The notes: generated from the sequence alone by a model not told the origin. 64,000 nt of DNA from Prevotella sp. (GCA_017548605.1 JAFYZT010000037.1:52353-116352), one strand, 5' to 3'. Positions 17,685 through 26,710 are shown, numbered from the stretch's first letter. Translations and numbers: made by a program.

Positions 17685-17770
17685 ATCTATTTACTCTTTT
17701 ATCTTTTAACTTTTTCTATTTACTCTTTCCCTTTTTACCCTTTTACTTTTTTACCTTTTTACCTTTCAAC
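17685..17770. repeat. Pyrimidine microsatellite (TTTTTAC-type)
   Basis: Degenerate tandem units of TTTTTACC and TTTTACTC occupy the space just after the stop codon of the next minus-strand gene. In that gene's sense the sequence reads as repeated GTAAAAAG. Similar tracts are at 3560-3590, 20510-20630 and 53105-53140. Confidence 0.65.
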
Positions 17771-17781
17771 GGTGAGGTTTC

Positions 17782-20337
17782 TTACATTCCCATGCCGCCT
17801 CCCATGCCACCTTGGGGTGCTCCGCCGCCTTGAGGTGCTCCACCTTGTCCGCCGCCGATGCTGTTGAGTTGTTCGCCGGTGCTCTGATGCTCGATGAAGT
17901 CGGTGGTCATCTTTGACTGGTGGCGCATAAGTTGTTTCTTCAGGTTACCGAAGTTGAAGCTGACGTTGAGCGATATCTGCTGGATGGGAACGTGGATCTG
18001 CTGGGTGCTCACGAAGTCTTTGCCGCGGCTCTCGCTGTCCATGTGAATCTTGCCGCCTTCTTGCAGACCCGTCATGGCCATCATGCTCACGCTGAGTTTA
18101 TCCTTGATGACTTCCTTCGACAGGTTCAGACCGAGGATGTTGAAGCCGGTGCTCCAGCCTTGCAGTGTGTAGGTCTTCGAGTTGGCAATCCAGAACAAGC
18201 TTCCCTGCATGTCCCAAGGCAGTTTCTGCTGTACGTTGACCATCGAGTTGTAGCTCCAGCCGTGGTTCTTCAGGTCGAGGGCGTCGCTGCGCATGTCGGA
18301 ATAGGTGAGGCCGCCGTTGAACATCAGTCGGGTGTCGCGTGTGATGGACCAGCTGGCGTAGAAGTTCAGGCTTGTCAAGTGGCGTTTCACAACATTGCCG
18401 TAGGTGGTGTTCAGCAGACCATTGTTATCATAGAAGCTGTACTGCTCGATACCGTTGTCGCAGAAACTGTGGCGCAGTGTGGCATTCATCATCCATTTCG
18501 ATGAGAAGCTGTTGAACACGAGGCTGATATTGTTGGTCTTCTCCACATCAAGGTCGCTGTTACCGTAGGTCAGCATGGTGGGGTTCGTGCGGTCCACGTA
18601 GGGGTTCAGGTAGCTGATACCGGGACGTGAGATGCGCATGTTGTACGACAGACCGAGGTTCTGTGTCGGGGTGAATGAGTAAGAGATGGTGCCCGAGGGA
18701 ACGAGTGTGCCGTAGTTGGTGCTGAAGTCATGACCATCTCCCAGGCGGTATTCCACCTCCTGCCAGGTGTGCTCGTAGCGCAGGCCGGCCTTGGTACCCC
18801 AGTTGCCCCAGTGACCGTCGTACTCGGCGTAGATGGCACCGATGTTGTTCAGGTAACGATAGTCGGAACTCATCTTCTCATTATATACGTCGGAGAGATA
18901 GTATTTCGCATCGGCATCGTTGTGGCGGTTCACATATTTCACACCGGTACTTATTGTCTGCTGTGGTGCTATGGGAGTAGTAAAATCTACCTGCACGGCA
19001 TGTTCAATGGTCTTCTGGTGGTTGTCGCTGTAGCGGTCGGTCAGGTCGAGGGGCATGGTTGTTTCCGTTTCAGTGTCCATGTCCATGGGGTCGAACTCAC
19101 TCCAGTTCTCGGTGTGTCCGGGGGAGTAGGTGAGCTGGTAGCTGACCGTCATCTGACTGGTGCGTGCTTGGTTGAAGAACCGCTGGTAGTCGACGGTTCC
19201 CGTGAACGACTGGTTCAGGTTTTCCGTTTTGGTAAAGTTGCCATAGCTGAAACCGTCGCCGTAATAACCGCCGCTCATGGTGGTGATGGGATGGCCGTCG
19301 CTCTTCATGTTGAAACGGGTGAGTCCGAAGGTGGCATTCAAGCTGCTCATCGGGTCAATCTCGTAGGCAATGCTCAGGTTACCCATGATGAAGGGCAGTT
19401 TGGTTGTGCCGTCCTGGTGGTATTTTGTTGATATGTTGCCGAAGTCGGAAAATTGTTCGCGTATCATGTCCACCTCGGTACCTTTCATCTTCGAAGAGTT
19501 TAGGAAGGTGTTAGCACTGATGGTGAATTTACCTTGTTGCACGTTCAGAAAGGCACCGCCGCCATAACCACGGGTGCTCACCTGTCCGCGCAGCGTGCCG
19601 CTGTAGCCGTTCACAGCGGTCATGGCACTGCCGCCGCCTGGTTCGTTGTGCTGCATCACGATGTTGAGTATGCCGCCGGCTCCTTCAGCGTCGTAGCGGG
19701 CACCAGGGTTGGTCACCACCTCGATGTTCTTCACCATCGATGCTGGGATGGACTTGAATATCTGTGAGGGGTTACTCGACATCATGGGGTTGGGCTTGCC
19801 GTCGACATACACCTTGAAGTTCGACGAGCCGTTCACGCTGATGTTGTCCTGTGCATCGACGGTCACCATGGGCACCTTACGCAACATGTCGAGGATGGTC
19901 TGCGACTTCGCATCGACATCATTCTCCACATTGTAGCTCATCTTGTCAGTCTCCATCTTTACCAATGGCTTGTGGGCCACCACCTCTACACCAGCGAGCG
20001 TCTTCGAATCGTCGCTCACGAATACGGTGCCGAGGTCTATTTCACGTTGTCCGCTGAGGTTGACGGTGCGCTTTACATCCAACTTGCCCATAGAGGCAAT
20101 GACAACCACGTGTGCACCTGAGCCTGTTACTTCTTGTTTGATTTTGCCGTCGATGTCGGTGAGCGACATTGCCACGGCTTTGTTCATGTCTGTTACCTTG
20201 AATACACGCACGGTGGCGTAAGGTTCTGTCTCGCCGCTAATACTGTCCTTGACAACTCCCTTGATAATGGTTTGAGCGGAGAGGTCGGCGATGCCGGCGA
20301 TGAGGGCCACAATGGCCAAAATCATAAATCTTTTCAT
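17782..20337 (-). CDS. Outer membrane beta-barrel protein (TonB-dependent receptor-like), paralogue A
   Basis: Protein of 851 residues from the ATG at 20337, which begins a signal peptide (MKRFMILAIVALIAGIADLSAQ). Residues about 25-110 are a carboxypeptidase-regulatory-like beta domain (IIKGVVKDSISGETEPYATV). Residues about 130-230 are a plug-like domain (ILDMLRKVPMVTVDAQDNI, VYVDGKPNPMMSSNPSQI, NIEVVTNPGARYDAEGAGGI). The rest is a C-terminal barrel of the OMP_b-brl_3 type. The tail is Gly/Gln/Pro-rich (GGAPQGGGAPQGGMGGGMGM). An in-frame extension to 20508 is rejected because it crosses the -7 element (20377-20370). The substrate is unknown. It lies 285 bp from its paralogue. Confidence 0.88.
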   Translation of the reverse strand: MKRFMILAIVALIAGIADLSAQTIIKGVVKDSISGETEPYATVRVFKVTDMNKAVAMSLTDIDGKIKQEVTGSGAHVVVIASMGKLDVKRTVNLSGQREIDLGTVFVSDDSKTLAGVEVVAHKPLVKMETDKMSYNVENDVDAKSQTILDMLRKVPMVTVDAQDNISVNGSSNFKVYVDGKPNPMMSSNPSQIFKSIPASMVKNIEVVTNPGARYDAEGAGGILNIVMQHNEPGGGSAMTAVNGYSGTLRGQVSTRGYGGGAFLNVQQGKFTISANTFLNSSKMKGTEVDMIREQFSDFGNISTKYHQDGTTKLPFIMGNLSIAYEIDPMSSLNATFGLTRFNMKSDGHPITTMSGGYYGDGFSYGNFTKTENLNQSFTGTVDYQRFFNQARTSQMTVSYQLTYSPGHTENWSEFDPMDMDTETETTMPLDLTDRYSDNHQKTIEHAVQVDFTTPIAPQQTISTGVKYVNRHNDADAKYYLSDVYNEKMSSDYRYLNNIGAIYAEYDGHWGNWGTKAGLRYEHTWQEVEYRLGDGHDFSTNYGTLVPSGTISYSFTPTQNLGLSYNMRISRPGISYLNPYVDRTNPTMLTYGNSDLDVEKTNNISLVFNSFSSKWMMNATLRHSFCDNGIEQYSFYDNNGLLNTTYGNVVKRHLTSLNFYASWSITRDTRLMFNGGLTYSDMRSDALDLKNHGWSYNSMVNVQQKLPWDMQGSLFWIANSKTYTLQGWSTGFNILGLNLSKEVIKDKLSVSMMAMTGLQEGGKIHMDSESRGKDFVSTQQIHVPIQQISLNVSFNFGNLKKQLMRHQSKMTTDFIEHQSTGEQLNSIGGGQGGAPQGGGAPQGGMGGGMGM

Positions 20338-20369
20338 AGTTGTGTTTTTGTTTGTTGTTTTTCTGGGTG

Positions 20370-20377
20370 CAAAAGTA
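20370..20377 (-). promoter_or_regulatory. -7 element upstream of paralogue A
   Basis: TACTTTTG on the minus strand, 33 nt before the start codon. No clear -33 element at 20-22 nt spacing was found. Confidence 0.45.
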
Positions 20378-20509
20378 ATGTTATAAGAAAGGTATTCAAA
20401 GTGATATTCGACGACTTCCCCGTTTATTTTCGACCAAAATGCTCTTCCGAATAGAGTTGTACAAAAAAAGAAGCATCCCGGAATGCTCCGGAATGCTCCA
20501 ATTACCAAT

Positions 20510-20628
20510 CCTTTTACCTTTACTTTTTTACTATTTTACCTTTTCAACCCTTTTACCTTTTTCCCCTTTTACTTTTTTACCTTTTTACTTTTTTACCTTT
20601 TTACTTTTTTACCTTTTTACCTTTACAT
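20510..20628. repeat. Pyrimidine microsatellite between the paralogues
   Basis: More than 110 bp of CTTTTTTAC and CTTTTTAC units directly after the stop codon of paralogue B. Together with the promoter of paralogue A it fills the 285-bp gap between the two genes. Confidence 0.7.
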
Positions 20629-23100
20629 TCCGCCTCCCATGCCTCCGATGCTGTTCAGTTGTTCACTGCTTCCGCGCTGCTCTATGTAGTCGCTGTTCAC
20701 CTTCGACACATGTTGTTGCAACTGGCGTTTCAGGTTGCCGAAGTTCCATGCTACGGTCACCTGCACCATTTGTATGGGTACGTGTATGCGTTGCGAACTT
20801 GTGAAGTCGTGTCCTTTGCTGTGGGTGTCAAACTTCAGGTTGCCCTTTTCTCCCAGTCCGGATATAGCCGCCATGCTGATGTCGAGTTTGTCGTTGAACA
20901 GGCTTTTCGAAAGACTTAGTCCCATGAGGTTGAATCCCGATGACCATCCTTGCAGCGTCTTGCTCCTGGTGTTACCCATCCAGAAGAGACTTCCCTGGAT
21001 GTCCCACGGCAGTTTCTGTTGCACGTTGACCATCATGTTTCCACTCCATCCGTGGTTGTTCATGTCGAGGGCATCGCTGCGCATGTCGGTGTAGGTCAAT
21101 CCGCCGTTGAACATCAGTCGGGTGTCGCGCAGTACGGACCAGCTGGCGTAAACGTTGAGACTTGTCATGTGCCGTTTCACCACATTGCCGTAGGTAGTGT
21201 TCATCAGTCCGTTGTCATCATAGAAGCTGTATTGTTCGATGGCGTTGTCGCAGAAACTGTGTCGCAGTGTGGCGTTCATCATCCATTTTGAGGAGAAACT
21301 GTTCATTACGAGGCTCACGTTATGCGTCTTTTCAACATCGAGGTCGGGGTTGCCGTAACTCAGCGAGGTGGGGTTGCTGCGGTCCACATAGGGGTTCAAA
21401 TAGGTGATGCCAGGCCTTGAGATGCGCATGTTGTACGACAGACCTAAGTTCTGTGTCGGGGTGAAAGAGTAGGAGAGAGTGGCTGAAGGGACGAGTGTTC
21501 CATAGTTGGTGCTGAAGTCATGGCCGTTCCCCAGATGGTATTCCACTTTCTGCCAGGTATGCTCATATCGCAGTCCGGCCTTGGTGCCCCAGTTGCCCCA
21601 GTGTCCGTCATATTCCATGTAGGCTGCGGCGATATTGTTCAAGTAGAGGTAGTCAGTGCTCATGTCCTCGGCATACACGTCGTTGAGGTAGTATTTAGAG
21701 TCTGAGGCGTTGCGTCGGTTGATGTACTTCAGTCCGGTGTTGACTGTCTGCTGTTCACCGATGGGTCTGGAATAGTCGGCCTGTAGGGTTTGTTCCGTAC
21801 CTTTCATGTGGTCATCGGAATAGCGGTCGGTCAGGTCGAGTGGTATGGTCGTGCTCACAGGATCGAACACACTCCAATTCTCGTTGTGTGTGGGTGAGTG
21901 GTCTAGTTGGTAACTGAGTATGAGTTGGTGGGTGTGCTGTGCGTTGAAGAACCGTTGGTAGTCAATGCCTGCCGTCCATGAGTTGATGGCGCTTTTTGTC
22001 TTCATCCAGTTGCCATAGCTGAAGCCGTCGCCGTACATACCGCCGCTCATGGTGGTCACAGGATGTCCTTCCATTTTCTGGCCTATGTTGGAGAATCCGA
22101 CGGTGGCATTCACGCTGCTCATCGAGTCCACTTGGTAGCTCACCGATGCGTCGATCATGGAGAAGGGGTTTCTCAGGTCACTTTTTTGGTAGTAGTCCAT
22201 GGTCGAAGTGCCCAAACTGGAGTATTGTTCACGGTTCATGCTGATTTCCGTGCCGTCGAGTCGTTGTTGGTTGTAATAAGTGTTCGCGCTCACCTGCCAT
22301 TTCCCCTGTTGCATGTTGAAGAACAGTCCGGCTCCGTAAGAGCCATTTGTCGTTATACCAGCCCTCACGCTGCCACTGTAGCCATTCATGTCGGGACTCT
22401 GTCCGTTCACGCGTTGCATCACGATGTTGAGCACTCCGCCGGCACCCTCGGCATCGAAGCGTGCTCCCGGGTTGGTGATTACCTCAATGTTTTTCACCAT
22501 CGAGGCGGGAATGGCCTTGAAGATCTGTGAGGGGTTGTTTGACATCATGGGGTTGGGTTTGCCATCGACATACACCTTGAAACTTGACGAACCGTTCACC
22601 GAGATATTGTCTTGGGCATCGACGGTCACCATGGGTACCTTACGCAACATGTCCAATAGTGTCTGTGACTTCGCGTCGGCATCGTTCTCCACGTTGTAGC
22701 TCATCTTGTCGGTCTCCATCTTCACCAATGGTTTGTGGGCCACCACCTCCACGCCGGCGAGCGTTCTTGAGTCGTCCTTCACGAACACAGTGCCGAGGTC
22801 TATCTCACGCTGTCCGCTGAGGTTGATGGTGCGACGCACGTCCATTTTTCCCATCGAGGCGATGGTCACCACATGTGTGCCCGTTCCTGTCACTTCTTGG
22901 TTGATTTTGCCGTCGATGTCGGTGAGCGACATAGCCACGGCTTTGTCCATGTCTGTTACCTTGAATACACGTACAGTGGCGTAGGGTTCCGTCTCGCCGC
23001 TGATGGAGTCTTTCACCACTCCTTTGATTACGGTTTGTGCTGAAACATCGGCAATGCCGATAAACAGGGCCGCTATGGCCAGAATCATCAATCTTTTCAT
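20623..23100 (-). CDS. Outer membrane beta-barrel protein (TonB-dependent receptor-like), paralogue B
   Basis: Protein of 825 residues starting at 23100 with signal peptide MKRLMILAIAALFIGIADVSAQ. It has the same layout as paralogue A: regulatory-like domain, plug-like domain (GKPNPMMSNNPSQIFKAIPA), OMP_b-brl_3 barrel, and a short SIGGMGGGM tail. The first 230 or so residues and large parts of the barrel are nearly identical to A, while the region around residues 235-350 and several loops differ, as expected if surface loops diverge. A TACTTTTG -7 element lies at 23273-23266, giving a 5' leader of about 160 nt, long for this genome. The transported ligand or function is unknown. Confidence 0.88.
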   Translation of the reverse strand: MKRLMILAIAALFIGIADVSAQTVIKGVVKDSISGETEPYATVRVFKVTDMDKAVAMSLTDIDGKINQEVTGTGTHVVTIASMGKMDVRRTINLSGQREIDLGTVFVKDDSRTLAGVEVVAHKPLVKMETDKMSYNVENDADAKSQTLLDMLRKVPMVTVDAQDNISVNGSSSFKVYVDGKPNPMMSNNPSQIFKAIPASMVKNIEVITNPGARFDAEGAGGVLNIVMQRVNGQSPDMNGYSGSVRAGITTNGSYGAGLFFNMQQGKWQVSANTYYNQQRLDGTEISMNREQYSSLGTSTMDYYQKSDLRNPFSMIDASVSYQVDSMSSVNATVGFSNIGQKMEGHPVTTMSGGMYGDGFSYGNWMKTKSAINSWTAGIDYQRFFNAQHTHQLILSYQLDHSPTHNENWSVFDPVSTTIPLDLTDRYSDDHMKGTEQTLQADYSRPIGEQQTVNTGLKYINRRNASDSKYYLNDVYAEDMSTDYLYLNNIAAAYMEYDGHWGNWGTKAGLRYEHTWQKVEYHLGNGHDFSTNYGTLVPSATLSYSFTPTQNLGLSYNMRISRPGITYLNPYVDRSNPTSLSYGNPDLDVEKTHNVSLVMNSFSSKWMMNATLRHSFCDNAIEQYSFYDDNGLMNTTYGNVVKRHMTSLNVYASWSVLRDTRLMFNGGLTYTDMRSDALDMNNHGWSGNMMVNVQQKLPWDIQGSLFWMGNTRSKTLQGWSSGFNLMGLSLSKSLFNDKLDISMAAISGLGEKGNLKFDTHSKGHDFTSSQRIHVPIQMVQVTVAWNFGNLKRQLQQHVSKVNSDYIEQRGSSEQLNSIGGMGGGM

Positions 23101-23265
23101 GTCTTTATCGTTTGTATTATTATGATATCTGTTGTTCTCATATTCTATTACATTAGACACTCTTTCACTTCTTTTACTACAAAAATGATTTCTTTTTTTC
23201 GTAAAATGGTGGTTTTTACCTTGTTGTGTATCCGTGTAATAGTGTAATACTTTAATAGTACACTG

Positions 23266-23273
23266 CAAAAGTA
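23266..23273 (-). promoter_or_regulatory. -7 element upstream of paralogue B
   Basis: TACTTTTG on the minus strand. The transcript would start near 23260, so the leader would be about 160 nt. Nothing structured was recognised in the leader. Confidence 0.4.
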
Positions 23274-23466
23274 ATACGTTTTTTCTTTCCCTCCAAATTT
23301 TTTCCCCTTTTTTTTCGTTTTTTTTTATTTTTCTTATTTCACCTCAATTAACCCTTGGAGATTTTTAGTTTTAAAAACGAAGCTGATGAGTTGACGAATA
23401 TTTTTGAATTGTGAATTGAAAATGGTGAATTTTAATCCTAATGATGGATATTCCGAAGATTTTGTA

Positions 23467-23474
23467 TATATTTG
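23467..23474 (+). promoter_or_regulatory. -7 element upstream of the tail-anchored protein gene
   Basis: TATATTTG located 27 nt before the start codon; no good -33 partner. The rest of the 400-bp divergent space is T-rich without further features. Confidence 0.45.
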
Positions 23475-23500
23475 CAACGTAATATAATAAGGTAATACCT

Positions 23501-24394
23501 ATGGACAACAACAACGTGCCTAATACTCAGACGAACTCCATGGAAGAATTGTGTAAACAAGCGTTGGAGAAAGCGAAAGTCTCTCGGGGACAAACACCTG
23601 ATATGCGATTCGACGCGGGAAAACGGTTGGCCAACGAAGCAAAGGCGTTCCTGGCACAGATACAAGCGGCAGTGGGTGCCGATGCTCCGCAGTACCGTCA
23701 GGTGGCGGAAGGATTTGCTGAAGAGATACTGCAATGTGGCATTGACTACGTGAATGGCACCGATGACACCAGTGCGGCAGAAAAGGCCATGCCGCTGGTG
23801 GAATATGCACGCAGCATCGCTCAGACCCGCTTCACGGAGGAACGGTGCGACGACAATATCAGTGTGATACGGCAGATGCAGGTGGAGAGGCCACCTGTGA
23901 CATTGAGAGAGGTGGACGGCCAACTGCGCCAATGCCTCATCGACGCAACAGCGCAACCTGACGAGGTGGAATATGCCAAACAGACGCTCGACGAGGCCCT
24001 ACCACTACTCGCAAAAATTAAGGAGGCTACGGCCGAAGACGATACCTATTACCTCTCCATGTCAACGAAAGTGGTGGACAGCGTTCTCGGCACCATCGTC
24101 GATGATGTGAACGAACGCATGCTGCATACTGACACGAAAGAGGGACTGGCACGCATCAAACATACCATCATGGTGTCGATGGGTTTGTTCCGGCAACTCG
24201 ACGTAATGGCCATGTTACCTGAATACAAGGCAGGTCGTTACTCTGAAAACCGCAACCGATTGGCCTCAGTGTTCAATCAGATTATGAACAACACCGACGA
24301 GGGTGGCAAAATACGTTTCAGATGGGAATACCACCTGCTTGGATGGGCCATCGTCATTGCCATCTTCCTCATCATCAAATTCGCCTGTAAATGA
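23501..24394 (+). CDS. Tail-anchored helical protein of unknown function
   Basis: Protein of 297 residues, mostly acidic and predicted alpha-helical, with no signal peptide. A single hydrophobic segment at the extreme C-terminus (WAIVIAIFLIIKFACK, residues about 281-297) would anchor it in the inner membrane with the bulk in the cytoplasm. I do not recognise a family. The stop overlaps the start of the TerB-like gene (ATGA), so the two are likely made together. Confidence 0.75.
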   Translation: MDNNNVPNTQTNSMEELCKQALEKAKVSRGQTPDMRFDAGKRLANEAKAFLAQIQAAVGADAPQYRQVAEGFAEEILQCGIDYVNGTDDTSAAEKAMPLVEYARSIAQTRFTEERCDDNISVIRQMQVERPPVTLREVDGQLRQCLIDATAQPDEVEYAKQTLDEALPLLAKIKEATAEDDTYYLSMSTKVVDSVLGTIVDDVNERMLHTDTKEGLARIKHTIMVSMGLFRQLDVMAMLPEYKAGRYSENRNRLASVFNQIMNNTDEGGKIRFRWEYHLLGWAIVIAIFLIIKFACK

Positions 24395-24909
24395 ATAATG
24401 TCATGAATGAACAAGAACTGTTACTGAAGACTGCCTTCGCTTGCATGGCTTGCGATGGGGAGATAGCACCCTCTGAGGTGGAACGTATCCGTAACTATGC
24501 CGTAAACAGCGACCGTTTCTCCTCGCTCAACGTGGAGGATTGCTTGAAACGGTGGGTGGAAGAAATCAACCTGCGCGGTGTGCGTTTTCTGCGTGATTAT
24601 GTCATGACACTCCGTAACAGCCACGTTTCCGAACAACAGGCACTTGACATCCTCCAGGTGGCGGTGGACATAGAGCTCGCTGATGAAAGGGTGGACTATT
24701 TTGAAATACGCTTCTTCAAAATCATACGTGAGAACCTGCCACACTTCGATGATGAACAACTACAACGTTCCATCAAGGGCATCACGCACCATTTTACAGA
24801 CAAGGATGTGAAACGCGACTATTTGGCGCTTTTCAATTCCTATTTCAAAAACATCAACCTGCCCAATTTCGACGTTACCATCCTCCAACGTATCGATGCC
24901 GAGGTGTGA
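24391..24909 (+). CDS. TerB-like helical protein
   Basis: Protein of 172 residues. The N-terminal LLLKTAFACMACDGEIAPSE and the later VAVDIELADERVDYFEIRFF resemble the two metal-binding-like Asp/Glu segments of the TerB/tellurite-resistance fold (Asp-Gly-x-Ile...E). TerB-like domains are widespread in stress and envelope modules and are rarely about tellurite as such. Translation may start at 24391 or at a second ATG at 24403. It overlaps the tail-anchored gene by 4 nt and mutY by 14 nt. Confidence 0.65.
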   Translation: MNNVMNEQELLLKTAFACMACDGEIAPSEVERIRNYAVNSDRFSSLNVEDCLKRWVEEINLRGVRFLRDYVMTLRNSHVSEQQALDILQVAVDIELADERVDYFEIRFFKIIRENLPHFDDEQLQRSIKGITHHFTDKDVKRDYLALFNSYFKNINLPNFDVTILQRIDAEV

Positions 24910-25957
24910 CCCTTTTACAACATCCTTGCTCGGGTGGTTCGACCACCATGGCCGCGATTTGCCATGGCGCGGTATCCAGGATCCTTACCGCATTTGGCTG
25001 AGTGAAATTATCCTCCAACAGACTCGTGTGGTGCAGGGTATCGATTATTGGAGACGTTTCGTTGACCGTTTTCCCGATGTGCAGTCACTCGCCGAGGCTT
25101 CCGAAGATGAGGTGCTCAAGTTATGGCAGGGACTGGGCTATTATTCGCGGGCGCGTAATCTGCACACGGCAGCACAGCAGATTGTTGCGCTGGGACATTT
25201 TCCCAACACTTTTGAAGAAATCAAACAACTGAAGGGCGTGGGCGACTATACGGCTGCGGCCATCGCCTCATTCGCCTTCCATCTGCCCGTGGCGGCAGTT
25301 GATGGCAATGCTTACCGCGTGCTGGCGCGTGTCTTCGGTATCGACACACCTATCAACACAACACAAGGAAAACGGTTGTTCACTGAACTGGCACAGTCTC
25401 TGCTGGCTCTCGACCGACCGCACGACTTCAACCAGGCGATGATGGATTTCGGGGCTACATTATGTACACCATCGTCGCCTCAATGTGTGGATTGTCCTTT
25501 GGCAGATCGCTGCGAGGCTTATATAAATAATAAGGTAGCCATATTGCCTGTCAAGGAGAAAAAACTCGAGGTAAAAACACGTCATTTCATCTATATTTAC
25601 CTTCGATGCCGGGGACAGATTGCTTTGCATCGCCGTCCCGCTGGTGATATTTGGCAAGGTCTTTACGAGCCGCCCATGGTGGAGTGGGAGAGGGGTGCGG
25701 CTCCTTCAGAGGCCCAGGCATTGCAAGCCATTGAAAGATTCCTTGCCGCGCCTTTTACATCAGTTCGTGTCGTCTGTCGTGGTCTTCGTCATGTACTCAC
25801 CCACCGTGTCATCATCGCCGATTGTTTCCTCGTGGAAACAGATATGCGTCCCTCCTTGTCCGATGATTATATCTGGATAGATGAGTCAACCCTTGACCGC
25901 TACGCTGTTCCCCGCTTGGTGGAAAGAATGCTGGATGAAATAGTGAATGTTGGATGA
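24896..25957 (+). CDS. mutY: A/G-specific adenine glycosylase
   Basis: Base-excision repair glycosylase that removes adenine opposite 8-oxoguanine. Of its 353 residues, the catalytic Glu lies in LSEIILQQTRV near residue 43, the helix-hairpin-helix is LKGVGDYTAAAIASFAF, and the catalytic Asp is in AAVDGNAYRVLAR. The 4Fe-4S ligands follow the C-x6-C-x2-C-x5-C spacing (CTPSSPQCVDCPLADRC). The C-terminal 110 residues form the NUDIX-like domain that reads 8-oxoG. The start overlaps the TerB-like gene by 14 nt. Confidence 0.95.
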   Translation: MPRCDPFTTSLLGWFDHHGRDLPWRGIQDPYRIWLSEIILQQTRVVQGIDYWRRFVDRFPDVQSLAEASEDEVLKLWQGLGYYSRARNLHTAAQQIVALGHFPNTFEEIKQLKGVGDYTAAAIASFAFHLPVAAVDGNAYRVLARVFGIDTPINTTQGKRLFTELAQSLLALDRPHDFNQAMMDFGATLCTPSSPQCVDCPLADRCEAYINNKVAILPVKEKKLEVKTRHFIYIYLRCRGQIALHRRPAGDIWQGLYEPPMVEWERGAAPSEAQALQAIERFLAAPFTSVRVVCRGLRHVLTHRVIIADCFLVETDMRPSLSDDYIWIDESTLDRYAVPRLVERMLDEIVNVG

Positions 25958-26060
25958 CTTTCCTCTCCTTTTCCAAATTAGACTAATTTTCCCCCTCCTT
26001 TTCCAAATTAGACTGACTTTTCCCCTCCTTTTCCAAAGGAGGGGGAGGGGTGGTTTGTCA
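25956..26060 (+). repeat. Tandem CCCCTCCTTTTCCAAA units ending in hairpin repeat variant
   Basis: Three head-to-tail units (25956-25980, 25981-26010, 26011-) of GACT...CCTCCTTTTCCAAATTA. The last continues into GGAGGGGGAGGGGTGGTTTG and completes an inverted repeat. It starts at the mutY stop codon and belongs to the second subfamily of the genome's GC-rich hairpin repeat. Confidence 0.7.
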
Positions 26061-26479
26061 AACACAGTCCCAACCTTATTCTCTCACAGATAATCTCTGA
26101 CAGCATATCCTTGGACGATTCAAAAAAGATACATTCTGGCAAAATATAGACTATAATTTGCCAAAATCAAGAGGAAAAAGCCAGTCTTGGCTAATTATAA
26201 TGAAATATGGAAATACGTGCAATGATGAAGTTATATGCGATTATCTGATAAAATGTGAAAAAAGTAAGTATTTATTTGCATTTAAAAAAAATAATAATAT
26301 ATTTGCCAACAACATTGCCAGTCCCAAAAGGGAAAGGGTATGTTGACATCGATGGAATGAGGCAGATCCACTTATGGCGATGCCTCGAAAGGCGTTTACG
26401 GACATTCATTCTGTGTTCTCAAACTTAGCAACTTTGAACTGTCTCACAGAACTAATGCAACGGAACGTCTACGTGGGTG
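26061..26479. other. Non-coding stretch at the left edge of the accessory island
   Basis: No credible gene. Short open frames at 26158 and 26374 lack family resemblance, promoters and plausible starts. The sequence becomes clearly AT-richer from about 26100 and may contain the 5' part of a non-coding transcript that ends at 26644. Confidence 0.5.
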
Positions 26480-26542
26480 TATTATATCCCTACGTGTACT
26501 ATACATTAATAATGTGTAGTGTGTGTGGTGTAGTATATAATA
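26480..26542. other. Long imperfect palindrome
   Basis: 63-nt hairpin: TATTATAT (26480-26487) pairs with ATATAATA (26535-26542), CTAC with GTAG inside it, and ACTATACATTA with TAATGTGTAGT around a single A at the apex, with one G-U pair. It lies within the gene-free stretch before the Sel1 gene. Confidence 0.6.
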
Positions 26543-26607
26543 TCACTTGGCGTGGGCTGGCTGCGTTGCTTATCCTTGAGACAGGGCAATGCTAAGGCCT
26601 GAGAACA

Positions 26608-26644
26608 GGGATGGGCGAAAGTAGAAACTCCCATGCCTTTTTTT
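26608..26644 (+). terminator. Probable intrinsic terminator upstream of the Sel1 gene
   Basis: GGGATGGG (26608-26615) pairs with CCCATGCC (26630-26637) except for one mismatch, followed by seven T. It lies 66 nt before the Sel1 start and would end a transcript coming from the gene-free region to its left. Confidence 0.55.
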
Positions 26645-26710
26645 ATTTCCCAGACTTTAAACAATTGTTCATGCTGATTTAGGGAGTTTAGAAGGCATTT
26701 AGAACAGGTT

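Noticed and set aside
20338-20508. 57-codon extension of outer membrane paralogue A
   Set aside because: It contains the -7 element and removes the signal peptide from the N-terminus.
26158-26346. 62-codon open frame in the spacer before the Sel1 gene
   Set aside because: AT-rich, no promoter, no signal peptide or family pattern; more likely part of a non-coding region.
26374-26595. 73-codon open frame spanning the long palindrome
   Set aside because: It spans the 63-nt palindrome (26480-26542), which would strain any coding role, and lacks family resemblance.
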